From Purpureocillium takamizusanense (Eukaryota; Ascomycota; Sordariomycetes; Hypocreales; Ophiocordycipitaceae), in contig NC_063074.1 in assembly GCF_022605165.1 (NCBI RefSeq), positions 1,267,501 to 1,331,500 on the forward strand: a stretch of DNA of 64,000 bases. Reading direction: 5' to 3'. Under the pieces are notes generated by a model. That model ran no database searches and was not told the DNA's origin. It saw only the letters and a list, made by a program, of their open reading frames with translations. Every line of letters starts with the position of its first letter. Within the stretch, counting starts at the first letter, position 1. Shown piece after piece: positions 11,897 to 23,152 of the stretch. The position numbers and the translations under genes are program-made.

Positions 11897-14865
11897 TTAG
11901 TAACCAACTTGATCACCAACATTGTTGGAAAAATGCCCGCCCCCGCAAAACCTCTCGAGCTGCGCCCTCAACTCGGGCTCGACGTCCCCCTGCGAGATCT
12001 GCAGCACCTCCTTTAGATCCGCCAGCGAGACGACCACCTCCCCCTCGCCGGCGTGTGCCGCTGACGACGACGCCGCCGCTCCGCCGGCGCGCGCGTAGAG
12101 CTCGGCCACGTGGAACGCGTTCTTGATGGACCGCCCGTCCATGTCCAGCTGGCTCAGCGCGGCGTAGTCGTCGTCCGACAGGGGGGACGTGGTGGCCCTC
12201 TTTCTACTGCTGCTGCTGCTGTTGCTACCGCTGCGGCTGCCGTGGCTGCGCCAGATGATCTCGCGCTCCGGAGGCGTGAGCGCCTGGAAGTGGATGTTGA
12301 GGTGGATGCGGGAGCTAAAGGCCGGGTCGAACTCAGACTGCCGGTTGGTGGTCAAGATGACGATGCCGGACTGGTACTCTAGGAGTCGTAGGAGGACTAT
12401 ACGTTGGGGGGGTAGTTTACACTTTGCGTCAACAGATCCGTCTCTTTCAGGTAGAAGGGGGACTCTTTCTTTTTGGAGGGGAAAAAAGGGGGGGGGGAAA
12501 CATAAGAAGGGGAGAGCTCGACTGACTCGCTACCAGGGTGTTCCTCTCCAAGCTGTCGTCGCCGCGCTTCGCCATGAAGGCGTCCGCCTCGTCGAGGAGA
12601 AGAATCGCCTTCCAGCGCGAGATGCGTTGAAAGGCCGCGAGGAGCTTCTTCTCGATGTCGCCGGGCTGCGAGCCCAGGTCGGAGCCACTGACGCGGTACA
12701 GCGGCCGGTGGAGGATCTCCGCCACGCACTCTGGAAAGGTATCTCTTAGCCTATGCTCTCTCTTTTCTTTTCTTTTTCTTGCTTGGTTTGCCTCGGCATT
12801 GTCGCTATGCCTGCGTTGAGCCGAGAAAAGGGGGGGAGGGATAAGGAGGCGAATTCGTGGGAAGATAAGAAGAGAGAGAGAGAGAGAGACAGATGGAGGA
12901 TAGCATACCTGCCGTAAGAGTCTTGCCCGTCCCCGAGGGCCCAAAGAACAAAAACACCAAGCCCTTGCCCTTGCCGCCGATCGAGTAGGCAAAGGAGCTC
13001 GAGTCGGACGAGTAGCCCGAGATGACGCGGTGCACGGCGCGCATCTTTTGCGAGCTGCCAAACAGCTTGGCCGCCTCGTCCTCCTCCCACGACACGGCGC
13101 GGAAGTCGCCGACGGCGAAGAAGCCGACGTGCTTGGTGGCCAGGGAGTAGCCGGGGATCATGTTGGGGAAGCAGATGAGCTCGTCGTCGGAGAAGTCGTC
13201 GACGCCCTGGATGCGTTGGTCTCCTCCGTCTCCGTCTCCCGTCTTGTCGTCGCCGCCGTGGTGGTGGCCCTGTTCATCATCGGAGCTGCTGGAGGACGAC
13301 GAGCTGTTGGTCTTGTTGTTGCGGTAGAGAGGCGGGAGGGCGAGGGGCAGCGACTTGTCGCGGGAGAGAATGTGAGGGCGGAACCCGGGATACTCGTCGA
13401 AGAAGCCCTTGGGATCGACGAGGACGCGGCCCTGTATCTGCCAGTGGGAGGACCATGGGTCCATCGTGTCAGCAATATCCTCGTACACGTTCATACCGAG
13501 CATCATCTCGTTTTCAGTTTCCATACATACCGTGTCCTCGGGCGTGTCAAAGAAGCCGGTCCCCGTGCGATCCCGCGGCTCGTGGGCCACCCACACGGGG
13601 CCGCTATACTCGCGCAGACACGCCTCTTCTTCTTCCTCTTCCTCTTCCTCTTCCTCTTCTTCTTCCCCCTCCTCCTCCTCCTCCACCACCACGCCAACTC
13701 CTCCCCCCCTACGACGACGACGGCGGCTCCCACGACGCCCCGCCCTCTGCGCGTCCCGGCAGAGCTTCACAAACGCCCGCCCCTGAGCCCTCAGCTCCTC
13801 CCGCACCGCCTCCTCCTCCTCCCCGTCCGCGCCGCAGCAGCAGCAGGCCAGCGGGTACGCGCCCAGCGAGTCGATGGGCACCGCGCCCGGGAAGATGAGG
13901 AAGGAGAAGCGCTCCCACACGGGGCCGAACCGGTGCCCGTCAAAGGCCATGCGCTGCACCTCGATGAACCACTTGCCGTTGTCCGGGTCGGTCCAGTACT
14001 TGCGCAGCACCGCGCACGTCCGCGTCATCGTCGCCGCCCCCATCGTCGTCTTCGTCTTCGTCGTCGTCGTCATCTTCGTGGCCGTCTTCGTCACCGCCTG
14101 CGTCTGCAGCACGAGCATCTCGCCCGGCTTAAACAGCGACCACAGGTGCTCGAAGCGCATCGTCCCCTCCCGGATGTGGTCCTCGACCTGCGTGAGCTTG
14201 AGCGTCTGCGTCAGGTGCGCCGCCTCAAAGTCCCGGAACAGATGAAGCTCTCGTCGAAGATGCTCCGCCTCTGCCGCCTCCTTTTCCTTTCCCTTTTCCT
14301 TGTCCTTGTCCTCCTTTTCCTTGTCCTTGTCCTCCTCCTCCTCCTTGCCCCCCTCCCGCTTCCCCTTTTCCTTCTCCGTCCCGGACCTCACCGCCGCCAC
14401 TGCCGCCGCCGTCACCGCCGCCCTCCTCGTCGCCGCTGCCAGCGCCGCCTCCAGCTCCGGCCGAAAGTAGTACAGCTCATAGTACGGCGCCTGTATGACG
14501 ACGGGGTCCCCGTACGACAGGCTCGTCGACCGCGCCATGCCCCTCGTCGCCTCGCGGAACGCCCGCTGCAGCGTCGGCGACTGAATCTCCAGCTGCAGCT
14601 GCGGCGCCCGCTGGTTCTTGACGACGCGCCGCAGCAACAGCGAGTTCTCCGAGAAGCGGCCCCGCGACGCCCTGCTGCCGCTGCCCGGGTCCTCCCCCGT
14701 CGGCACGCACTCGCCCGGCTCGTAGTCGGACAGCCAGTGCTCCGTCACGTCGAAGAAGCGCCCGTTGGACACGCGCCGCCGCTCCCCGCCCTCGCTCTCG
14801 GACCCGGCGTCGCCGTCCCGTATGAGCTTCGTGTAGGTGGAGTATCCTGCGGGAGATTCGCCCAT
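11897..14865 (-). CDS. AAA ATPase with N-terminal DUF7025-type region
   Basis: Exons 12909-14865, 12527-12730 and 11897-12396 give 886 aa; donors are GTATGC and GTCAGT. Walker A (GPSGTGKT) lies at about residues 642-649. The first join restores GKTLTAECVAEIL, the second restores ERNTLVAILLRLLEY. Walker B is AILLLDEADAF (acidic pair D699/E700), and the sensor region is GIVILTTNR followed by an Arg-containing FSSRIH motif. The N-terminal half has the features of fungal DUF7025 ATPases (EHLWSLFKPGEMLVLQTQA, WFIEVQRMAFDG). Two long charged insertions stand out: a Lys/Glu/Asp repeat near residues 163-195 and a near-pure Glu run near 395-413. No membrane segment is seen. The role is unknown; the class is poorly characterised. 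An alternative acceptor just inside the start (CCCGCAG before GATACTCC) leaves room for an upstream exon. Confidence 0.85.
12839..12893. repeat. AG-rich microsatellite inside AAA ATPase intron 1
   Basis: A run of GA dinucleotides near 12870-12889 lies within the first intron (12731-12908) of the AAA ATPase gene. Confidence 0.7.
13625..13684. repeat. TTC/CTC (GAA/GAG) tract encoding a poly-Glu run
   Basis: Mixed TCTTCC/CTC hexamers on the plus strand translate on the minus strand to an almost uninterrupted Glu run in the AAA ATPase. Mixing of GAA and GAG codons argues for an older or selected tract rather than a fresh expansion. Confidence 0.8.
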
Positions 14866-15517
14866 TGCGTCCAAGTTGGGATGTCACAAAACTCACAAAA
14901 CCCGGCTCCGACGTCCAAGTCCCGTGATGGCCTCGTGTCGTTGAATATAAATCACCGTTCTCGACGCCCAGTCGTTTTTCTTTGGCGCGCGTATACAATA
15001 TATAGATACTTCGTATACACACACCAAAAAGACAAAAACAGTCCCGCCGCTCGCTCCCTACCTATTCATGGCGTTCGCGGACAGACGAACCATCAGGCGG
15101 CACCTTTCTTTGCCTTGCCGGGGGCCTGCATTATCACATTAGGCATCCATGCCTCCAGCAGCTTCAGCCGGCCATCTGACGAGCCCTTAACTTGTAAGAT
15201 CGTCCAGACCACGTCAAATACGGCTTGCATGCTGCATGTCATCACATAGTACGGTGAGGCTGGCTGAATGCTGCCAGACAGCCTCACTGTCTCACCAGAT
15301 CGACGACCTTGTGTGCAAGAACCCCCCCAGCAAGCATATATCCATCTTCACAGAGTCGTGCTGCCCTACCCCCGCCTTTGTTGTTCACCATGATGAACCT
15401 CTCCTCTGCCGTTCATTCACTGGGGATAACTGACCTGTATGCATCCCCCGCCAGTATTCTCCTCCCCTTCCTCCGTCTCCTCCCTCCGGCTGCACCAAGT
15501 CTTCTATTTCCCACAGC
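14866..15517. other. Divergent promoter region
   Basis: 0.65 kb between the starts of the AAA ATPase (minus) and the membrane-protein gene (plus). An AT-rich stretch (TATACAATATATAGATAC) near 14993-15010 lies about 130-145 bases upstream of the ATPase ATG and could include its TATA-type element; one TACTTCGTA copy is at 15007-15015. Confidence 0.5.
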
Positions 15518-17986
15518 ATGAAGCCGCTGCAGCGCCGGCCAACCCTCCTGGGGTACGAGCAACCTCTCGTCGCGGATCCCGGAGGCGACCCTCAGCGCTC
15601 GCAAGACCACTACGCGCCTCGGAGGAAGGAATGGGCCCTCGACGCCGAGGCCATCGTCAAGAAGCTCAACTCGCACGAAGCCTTCGGCCTCCACGAAGGC
15701 TTTGAGATCACGGAGCTGCCGCGCTTCAGCGACAGCATGAACTACCTCGTCTCGGAACGGGAGCAGTTCGACCTCTGGGCCTTTGAGGTCCGTCGCCTCG
15801 TCGGCATCGTCAACGATAACAAGCCCATCCAGCTCGAGGGCGCCGCCGAATGGTTCGGCGCGGCCGACCGCGAGGGGTACCATCGCCTCGACAAGCTCGC
15901 GACGCAGCTCATCTACGCCACCAGCATCTGCATCCTCGACAACGAGCTGCTGCTGCTCGAGTTCTGCCCCGCCATCGCCAATCTCGGCCACGTCCAGGTC
16001 TCTACCAGGCGCCTGCTTCACAGCTTCGGCCCCAAGGGTGCCGTGCATACGGCCCGCGGGTCCATCCTCTTGGACAAGGAGAACAGCCGCTGCTATCACG
16101 CCCTCATCAACTACGTGACGGGGACTCTGGTCCAAGTCTTGCTCCGCACCGCAAAGGGCGACTTCTGGGACGACAACGTCATCATCAGCCTGTCCAAGTT
16201 GGCGGCCAAGCTCAAAGTGGTCAGCTTCGACCTCGAGAGATCGGCGTCGGTGTGTCTGGCCGGGAAGAAAGCCTGGGAGAGTCGCCTCCGCTACCAGATC
16301 CAAAACGACTTTGCCGTCCCGGCCGACAAGGAGGACCTCAGCTTCATAGAGAAGCAGCTGGTGGCCGCGCAGAGGGACGTCACCCACTGCGGCCACCGCT
16401 ACTTTGTCATCATGGATGCCTTCCATCAGTGTATCAACGTTCTCATCATTCACATCGCCGACGAGCTTACCGCGGATCGGAATGCGACGGCCGGCCCCGA
16501 CTCGTTCGAGGCCAGCTCCATCCTCTACGATACGGGGTTGCGACGGCAGCGCAACATGCTCTGCCAGCAACGATCCGGCGCCATCGGCGGCAGCGGGTCC
16601 CGCCCCGAGATCCATTGCGCCGACTTCGCCTTTGAAGTGTGCCTGGCCAATTTGGAAAACTTGCGCGCCAGCCTCGCGGGCCGCGAGCTCCCGCCTGTCA
16701 TCGGGGACTCGCCGGCACCCGCACCGTACACTTCGGTGTACTGGAAGTGGACTGGGCTTTTGCCGGCTGAGGGAGAGCCCAAAGGCCGGGGGGCTTGGTG
16801 GCGTGGTCGAGGGGCGAGGCCCGAGGAGACGCTTCTGCTGGGCAAGCCACGTTCCGGGGCGCTGCAGCTCGCGTCCATGAAGGACGTCATCACGGCTCTG
16901 GTGCCGTTCGTCATGCTCTGCGGCGACTTTCCGGGCCAACTGGCCGGCCTCGTGCACAGCGTCCACACCATCTCGAGCCCGAGCGACCCGACCAAGACGT
17001 GCGAAGAGGTGCCGTTTCTCGCCTCCTTTGTCGTCCGCACCAGCAGCCACTCCTCGGTGACGGGGCCGGACGTGATACCCCTGAGCGCAAGTCCAATCGC
17101 GCGAAAGCGAGCCCTGGCGCACTGGCCGTCGTCGGACGCTTCTCCGGGAAACGATCCGTCCTCGTCCTCGTCCACGTGTTCCCACCAACAAGGGGAGCAC
17201 GGTGGCGTTGACAGCGACGCTGTGCTCCACGAGGAGCTCCGCAAGTCAAATGCACGCATCGCCCGCGGAATGACGCTCTTTGACAGCTGGGTGGTCGATG
17301 AAAAGTCCATCATCATCCCGTACCGCAAGTACTGCTGGGGCTCGCTGGGGCTATGCGGCTGCCTCGTGGTGGGCGGCCTCGCCATCGGCTTCACAGTCGA
17401 GCAGCGAATCCAGGGCGTGGACCCCTTCAACATCTCCGTCTTCTGTTGGGTGCTGGCGGGTTTCCTCACCCTGGTGGCCAAGGCGGTGCGCGTGCAGGAG
17501 TGGCCGTGGCGCGACTTCTTCCTGGGCCGCGTCGTATGCAGGTCTGTGTCCGAGGTGGTGGCGGTGAGCTGGATCGACCCGCAGCTCCTCCTGTCCATCC
17601 TGCTGCGGCTCGAGCCCCTGATGAACCTCAACAAGCGGGGGCCGTTCCAGACGGCCTTCACGCGGCGGAGCCCCGACGACGGCTTCGCCATCGACATCCC
17701 GCTCGACACCGTGGCCATGAACGACGGCGGGTGCTTCTTCGTCAAGGTGCAGGGCGACACCAGCCCGGCCCTCATGTGCGTGCGTACCAACTATGGGGCG
17801 TCCTTTAACAGTGTCGAGCCGCAGGGGTATTCGATGGACGGCGAGGAAGTCAAGTGCCGCAACCTGGACACGCCGAGGCTTTGGGGCAAGGGGCTCCAGC
17901 AGAGGCGCATGTATCCGTTGGCAACCAATACTCTTCGCTGGACTCGCGTCGTCGGCCTACACCACGAGGAGGTGTATTTCGACTGA
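15518..17986 (+). CDS. Uncharacterised fungal protein with two C-terminal membrane segments
   Basis: A single uninterrupted frame of 822 aa from ATG 15518 to TGA 17984-17986. I do not recognise a named domain. The first 600 residues look globular and largely soluble, with a variable linker near 395-430 rich in Gly/Arg/Pro and a Ser-rich linker near 540-560. Two hydrophobic segments follow: about 607-627 (GSLGLCGCLVVGGLAIGFTV) and 640-657 (FCWVLAGFLTLVAKAV). A conserved-looking C-terminal part comes after them (RVQEWPWRDFFLGRVVCRSV, WIDPQLLLSILLRLEP). Two TMs with a short loop suggest a hairpin with both ends on the same side. Similar hypothetical proteins occur as multi-copy families in Sordariomycetes (remembered, not searched). 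The unspliced frame is consistent with a real gene; function unknown. Confidence 0.75.
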   Translation: MKPLQRRPTLLGYEQPLVADPGGDPQRSQDHYAPRRKEWALDAEAIVKKLNSHEAFGLHEGFEITELPRFSDSMNYLVSEREQFDLWAFEVRRLVGIVNDNKPIQLEGAAEWFGAADREGYHRLDKLATQLIYATSICILDNELLLLEFCPAIANLGHVQVSTRRLLHSFGPKGAVHTARGSILLDKENSRCYHALINYVTGTLVQVLLRTAKGDFWDDNVIISLSKLAAKLKVVSFDLERSASVCLAGKKAWESRLRYQIQNDFAVPADKEDLSFIEKQLVAAQRDVTHCGHRYFVIMDAFHQCINVLIIHIADELTADRNATAGPDSFEASSILYDTGLRRQRNMLCQQRSGAIGGSGSRPEIHCADFAFEVCLANLENLRASLAGRELPPVIGDSPAPAPYTSVYWKWTGLLPAEGEPKGRGAWWRGRGARPEETLLLGKPRSGALQLASMKDVITALVPFVMLCGDFPGQLAGLVHSVHTISSPSDPTKTCEEVPFLASFVVRTSSHSSVTGPDVIPLSASPIARKRALAHWPSSDASPGNDPSSSSSTCSHQQGEHGGVDSDAVLHEELRKSNARIARGMTLFDSWVVDEKSIIIPYRKYCWGSLGLCGCLVVGGLAIGFTVEQRIQGVDPFNISVFCWVLAGFLTLVAKAVRVQEWPWRDFFLGRVVCRSVSEVVAVSWIDPQLLLSILLRLEPLMNLNKRGPFQTAFTRRSPDDGFAIDIPLDTVAMNDGGCFFVKVQGDTSPALMCVRTNYGASFNSVEPQGYSMDGEEVKCRNLDTPRLWGKGLQQRRMYPLATNTLRWTRVVGLHHEEVYFD

Positions 17987-18773
17987 CTGCTCTGCTTGAT
18001 GGCCGCCGCGGCGGCTTGTCCGACGAGGGTTCATCAGGTGTGAAACGGAAGTTGGATGAGTGAGTCTTGAGAGATAGCACGAGGGGGGAGCCTCTAGAGT
18101 ATGCATGAGTCTGAGAGCTGGCACTGTGGGGAGCCTCTGGGGTATGCGTGCGTACTGCTTGCAGAGGACTTGCCATTGAGGGTGCCGTGGGCTGACGCTG
18201 TTCGTCCAGAGTTCGTGGATCAGGTTTGCTAGGTAGTGCGAAGAGATCCATATTGGACGCTGGCGGACCCCAAGGAACGGTGGGTGAAGAGGGAAGAAGC
18301 CAAGTCAGCATGAGGACGAATGAAGAGGTGGTTGGTACCTCGAGGTACGTAAGGTAGCGCTCAGGGACATCAAAAGCCATCCGCGAGGAAGGACCCCACC
18401 CAGTTCAGAGAGTGCCCTCTTGCCTTGCTCGTTACAATTCCTACACTTCATGACACAGCGAGGTCCCCTTTGGATAGTAGGGCTCAATATTTGTTGAATA
18501 TTGTTTGGCCACTTCTGCTTCTAATCGTTGCTGCTCTCGTAGCGACAGTGTTCGTGAGTGTGCGTGTGCTTCGTACAGTTTCCTATCCATGTACTTTGTA
18601 CTTTGTAGGTCATGGGGGTTTCCATCCCGCTCCCCCTCCGTTGCGTGCATCTCCCTAGGGGTTGGTATACTTTTCCTGCTCACGCTCGTCGCAAAACTCG
18701 ATCCAGGCCCAAGACCGTCCTCGAATACCGGGCCGCCCGCCGCCATCATCAGAGCCAGGCAGTCACTCCCTCC
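17987..18773. other. Intergenic region between convergent genes
   Basis: 0.8 kb between the two 3' ends. A minus-strand frame of about 100 codons (18441-18749) begins with ATG but has no domain or splice context, so I do not call it. Two copies of TACTTTGTA occur near 18595-18608. Confidence 0.5.
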
Positions 18774-20439
18774 TCAGACGGCGCCGTCGCAGTACTCGAT
18801 CCTCGTATCGTCGGCCCGCGCCGACACCCCCCACCGGTAGAAGACCTGCACCTTCATGCCGCCGTAGCCGCACGCCTGGAACCCCGTCACGGCGTACAGC
18901 TCGCCCGTCGCGTCGCTCGTCATGTACAGCCGCCGCCCCTGCTCGCCCAGCGCTAGCCCCACGGGCCGGAAGCAGCTCTTGGGGCACTCGGCGTTGTCCG
19001 CGTTCCACATGATGCGCTCCTCGGCGTCCGGGCTGTCCTTGGGCCGCGCCGGGAAGCCCTTGCTGTACGACACTCGACTGAGCCGGTACCCGTTGGGCGG
19101 CTGCCGGTTCCTTGTGGGCAGTCAGCATCGTCCCAGTCGATACCGAGGACATCATCGTCAGCTCACCAGCTCCCATGCATGGCTATATACGCCGCCGAGC
19201 CGTCGTCCTGAAACTCAATGTCCAGTGGCGCCAGGTGCGATCCAAATGTCACGTACGGCGACACCGTCTCCTTCTGACAAAATTCGTCGGTGTAATTGCT
19301 CGGCATCTGGTCGCCCACCATCTGCTTCCCCGTGACGGCGCCGCCCGGGTAGTCCTTGACGTTGGAGCCGTCGTAGATGGCCACGCAGGCCGGGTAACCG
19401 TAGTTCTTGCCGTAGACGTCGCTGGCCGTGTCGTTGGGTAGCCCATGAAAGTTGAGCTCCTCGCCCGGGTTAGAGTTGTGGATGTCGTCGCCGCCGCGCT
19501 TCATGTTGTCGATGGAGTTTTCGACGGACCACTGCGGGAGGGGGGGAAGGGACAAGTCAGCATCAGGTGCGCATCAGGGGCCAATACATCAAAAACGCAT
19601 TCAACAAGGGCAGTTCATCGTACAATGTATCCCGTCGTCGGGTCCTCGGCCACGCCGACGCTGTTCCTAAGCCCCCAGCCCAGCACCTTGCCGCTCGCGT
19701 ACGGGACCGCCGCGTCGCCCGCGAGCAGCTCGTCCACCTCGAAGACGCGCAGCTGGCTGCGCGCCGACGCAATGTCGGTCGTATTGACGTCAATGTTGCC
19801 GTCGGAGCCGCGCGACACGACGAGCAGGTTGGGGTTGTGCCGGGGTACCAGCAGCGTGCGCGTCGAGTGGCCGCCCTGGTCCATGCCCGTGATGATGCGC
19901 CGGCCCGCGCCGGCCGTGCCCTTGTCGGCGTCATACGGGTAGGCAAAGACGTCCGTTGACGACGATGCGAAGAGCGTCTGGCCGTCGCCGGACAGGGCGA
20001 TGCCGTGGTTAAGCTGCGCGTGCTAGTCAGGGCATGTCGCATCTTAGGGGGGAGGATGAGGCGACGGATGGTCGTTTGTGAAAGTCACAGACAGACACCC
20101 GCCAGGCTGGCGGCCAGGAACTGACTGCCGACTCACCTTGGACTCGTCAATGAGCTGCGCGCTCTCCTGGACGCACACGTCGATGCCCGCCCCGTCGTCC
20201 AAGACCACCCTCCGCACGCCCTTGCCGCCCTGCTCCACGACCAGCAGGTTGCCCCGCGCATCCGCCACGACGCCCCGCGGGCGCGCCAGGTCGTTGAGCA
20301 GCACCTTGTAGGCGACACCAGGGGCCGTCACGGGGCTCGACGTAGGCTTCTTGTCGTCGCACTGCGAGGCGGCAGCAGCGGGTTCGCCCGCCAGCAGGAG
20401 GATGAGCGCCGTCGCGGCGACACGCAGTAGCGGCGCCAT
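18774..20439 (-). CDS. Secreted PQQ-dependent sugar dehydrogenase, AA12 / sorbosone dehydrogenase-like
   Basis: Four exons, 20137-20439, 20013 down to 19624, 19531 down to 19167 and 19110 down to 18774, give 464 aa; all introns are GT-AG. Signal peptide at residues 1-24 (ALILLLAGEPAAAAS). The beta-propeller shows the family landmarks in order: ARPRGVVADARGNLLVVEQG, HGIALSGDGQ, GMDQGGHSTRTLLVPR, LRNSVGVAEDP joined to IWSVENSIDN, DIHNSNPGEELNFHG, KNYGYPACV, SHLAPLDIEFQDDGS, MHGSWNRQPPNGYRLSRV and CFRPVGLALGEQGRRLYMTS. The His in GGHSTR matches the catalytic His position of soluble quinoprotein sugar dehydrogenases. Family knowledge: AA12 enzymes oxidise sugars such as fucose or 2-keto-glucose using PQQ and can feed electrons to lytic polysaccharide monooxygenases. 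No CBM or cytochrome domain is attached here. Exon joins rebuild conserved motifs, so the model is firm. Confidence 0.92.
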
Positions 20440-21023
20440 GGCGATCTATGAAGATAGGAGGACAGAAAGAGTGCCGATTGACTCTGTTCTCTCTCGCCTG
20501 TGGACGGGGCAGCACGAATGTGCTGAAAAGACCGTCGACAGACCAACCCGGGGGGGGGGGCGGGATGATTATTGCCTGGTGTTGACGTTGTCGAGGTTCT
20601 GCGTGCCGGGGGAGAGCAGTTGGCGGGCGGAGGAATGTAGATCCCAGGATGACGACGGATGTGTGCCGGGAGGTGTGTGTGTGTGGTGTGGTGTGGTGTG
20701 GTGGCGCCGCGGCTGATGACGATGACGACGACGACGGCGGCGACGATGACTTATACAGATGAATATCTACCAAGTTGGCATTTAGCAGATGCACCGACCG
20801 GCACGGAGAGGACAAGAAGATGAAGAGGACGGAGTTGCAGGGCCCCGGCGTATAAATGGATGAATGAATACATAGCCAAGGTAGGTACTCACCTGGTAGA
20901 TACTGCCAGCCTACCTATTCCGTTCGACTGTATCGCCCGTGAGACAAGGCAAGACCGACCGACAACAGATAGAGAGAGAGACACACAGCCGGACAAGGGG
21001 GTGAGCAGGGTGGCCTTTTGAAG

Positions 21024-21065
21024 CCCCCCTCCCCTCCCCTCCCCTCCTCTCCTCTCCTCTCCTCC
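21024..21065. repeat. CCCCT / CTCCT pyrimidine microsatellite
   Basis: Alternating CCCCT units change into CTCCT units within about 42 bases of pure C/T on the plus strand. Confidence 0.85.
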
Positions 21066-22044
21066 GTTCTTCCGTTTTGTGTTTAATCTCCGATGCGGCC
21101 TGCTCGGTCGATCGACCCTCCCCAGCGCGGCTTCAAGGGTTTCTTGGGCCAGGCTTAAATCGTACAGGAACCATGCCACGCATGGCCTGCCGCACGAGGA
21201 AATGGCAGTGCATGTCATGTGTATGAGTAAGTGGGTGTGTGTAGGTGCGTGCGTGTGTGTGATATGGCGTGCGATGGTGTGCAGGCATACCTGTCGCCGC
21301 AACAGGATGCAACTGCGATCCCCATCCACGGGCGCTTGTTTTTTCTTTTGGTTTTTCCTCTTCTTGCTTATTGTCCTGCTCGCTGGCCTGGCCTGGCCTG
21401 GCCTGCCTGCCTACATTATTACTTGATGAGATATCTTACACCCGCACGGGGCTTGAACCCCTGCCTGCATCAAGGTGCTTCTACACGTTTAACCACACCA
21501 CCTCACCCGCCCATTTCATCCGTCCGTCCAACTCACCGCGGTCCACCTCCATCCACCTCCTCCATCTCCATCCTCCATCCTTTCATCCCCGATGGATCAT
21601 CCCCCATCCTCATCCTCATCCTCATCCCGCATCTCGCATCCCACATCGGCCCCCAAACACCTCCACCTCCACTGCCGAGCTCGTCCATCCACCCACTTAC
21701 CCACCCACACCCATGGTTCGTTCCGCCATCAATCCGTCCGTCTGTCCGTCCGTCTGTCCATCCACCCAACCTCTACCATCCAACCGTCCACGCACCTGCG
21801 CGCGCACGGCGCATTACCGACCAAGAGAAACATCCTGTTGCTCGAGCTTCTATCCTATTCCGCTGATCTCCCCGACCCCCGTCCGCCCCCCGCGCCGTCG
21901 CGCTTTCCAATCTCCGGAAGGTGACGTCGCGATATGTATCCGCCAAGCTCGCACAGCCGTCGCTCCCTCCTCTCTAGTCTCGTCTCATCTCGTCTCGTCT
22001 CGTCTCTTGTTCCCAATTCTACACACGACCATCCACCCCCCGGG

Positions 22045-22069
22045 CCAGCCAGCCAGCCAGCCAGCCAGC
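22045..22069. repeat. CCAG tetranucleotide repeat
   Basis: About six tandem copies of CCAG. Confidence 0.85.
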
Positions 22070-23152
22070 ACTCAACGAACCGTTGGAAACCCCCGCCGCC
22101 ACAACAACATCGAGCGTTCAAACGTGCAGATAACTGAACTTCTCCCTCTCTTTGGGCTGCACACCGTCCGCCGCGGGCGCATACAGGCCTCATGCCCTAC
22201 AACAGCACATCCTATAACGGCCACCGCCACCGGCAACAACGGTGCACAGCCCGCAGCGCAAACCGTACCTAGCTAGGCGGCTTGATGCCCGCCTGGGCCA
22301 TCCGGCGCTCGTCCCCTCCACTCCCTCCCCTCCCCCCGGCCGGCCCCCCCGGGACGCCCCGCCACGGCCGTGGCCAGTGCCCGCCGCCCCAACCCCGCGC
22401 CTCCGGATCCTGCTTGCCCGATCGGGAAGGCGACCCAGGACCAGCTAACGGTCCGCAGCAATAAGCTTGTTTGGCCCACTGCCGCCGACCGACGCGCTCG
22501 TTACCGCCCTGCATCTCCTTGACTTGACAACCACCACCACCACCACAGCATCCGCTCTCTTTCCCCGCTGGTACGTTTCATTACAGTAGCACTTTCTCCG
22601 TGCTAGTACTACCATGTTCTGCGGTACCAGGTAAGTAGGGCCGGCAAGAATCCCACCGCCGTCGCATCAGACCGCCTCCTCTCTCACACACACTCACACA
22701 CATTACATTGGCCATCAAACCATGAGAGGTCAAAATCCGTCTTCACATACGAATCCGCGCAAGCACGCGACGGGTATAGTACAAGCCAGACAACTGGTCT
22801 GCCGCCCACATCTCTCTCAAATCGCCCCAATAGGCACCATATCCCGTCTATACATCGTTTTTCCTGTCCGTCAAATCGATCCTCTCATTAGGGACTTCGC
22901 CTCGTGTCAGCAACAAGCAAAGCAACCCATGCGAGGGGTTTCGCTAATGCTCTTTAGTCTATAGCCTCGCCAATACCCCACAAGCACTGCAGTCAGCACT
23001 TGAACTGCCGTCAGAAAACGTTGCCGAAACCACGCCGGAAATCAAAAAACTGGCTGGGAAAATATGTCGTTGTGCAGCTCTATACACGCGCCCGTATTTG
23101 CCCCTCTCATGCAGGGCAGAAGCCGACAAAGGAAAAGCAAGCTGCACACGGC

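Larger units (their letters stand above)
20440..23152. other. Repeat-rich intergenic region, 2.7 kb
   Basis: Upstream flank of the AA12 gene and 3' flank of the PH-domain gene. It contains pyrimidine pentamer repeats, CCGT/CTGT-type repeats near 21734-21765, CATCCT repeats near 21595-21630 and CCAG repeats. Frames here are repeat translations; no gene is supported. Confidence 0.6.

Noticed and set aside
12532..12533. GTAGCG as donor of AAA ATPase intron 2
   Set aside because: It would end exon 2 in phase 0, which does not connect to the LLRLLEYQSGIV frame. GTCAGT six bases later gives NTLVAILLRLLEY.
15413..17230. 605-codon minus-strand frame overlapping the two-TM protein gene
   Set aside because: Shadow of the sense gene. 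The composition is Arg/Ala/Gly/Val-rich with no motif, and the sense frame is longer with clear membrane segments.
18441..18749. 102-codon minus-strand frame next to the AA12 gene
   Set aside because: It starts with ATG and has a helical C-terminal half, but nothing beyond length supports it and it probably lies in the 3' untranslated region of the AA12 gene.
21430..21510. tRNA-like sequence on the minus strand (GGGGTTCAAGCCCC hairpin with an upstream TGGTTAAACG)
   Set aside because: The T-arm-like hairpin and D-loop-like word are correctly spaced, but no matching acceptor stem forms, the anticodon arm does not give a 5-bp stem with a T33 loop, and one T-stem pair is mismatched. At most a degenerate copy; a tRNAscan/covariance search would settle it.
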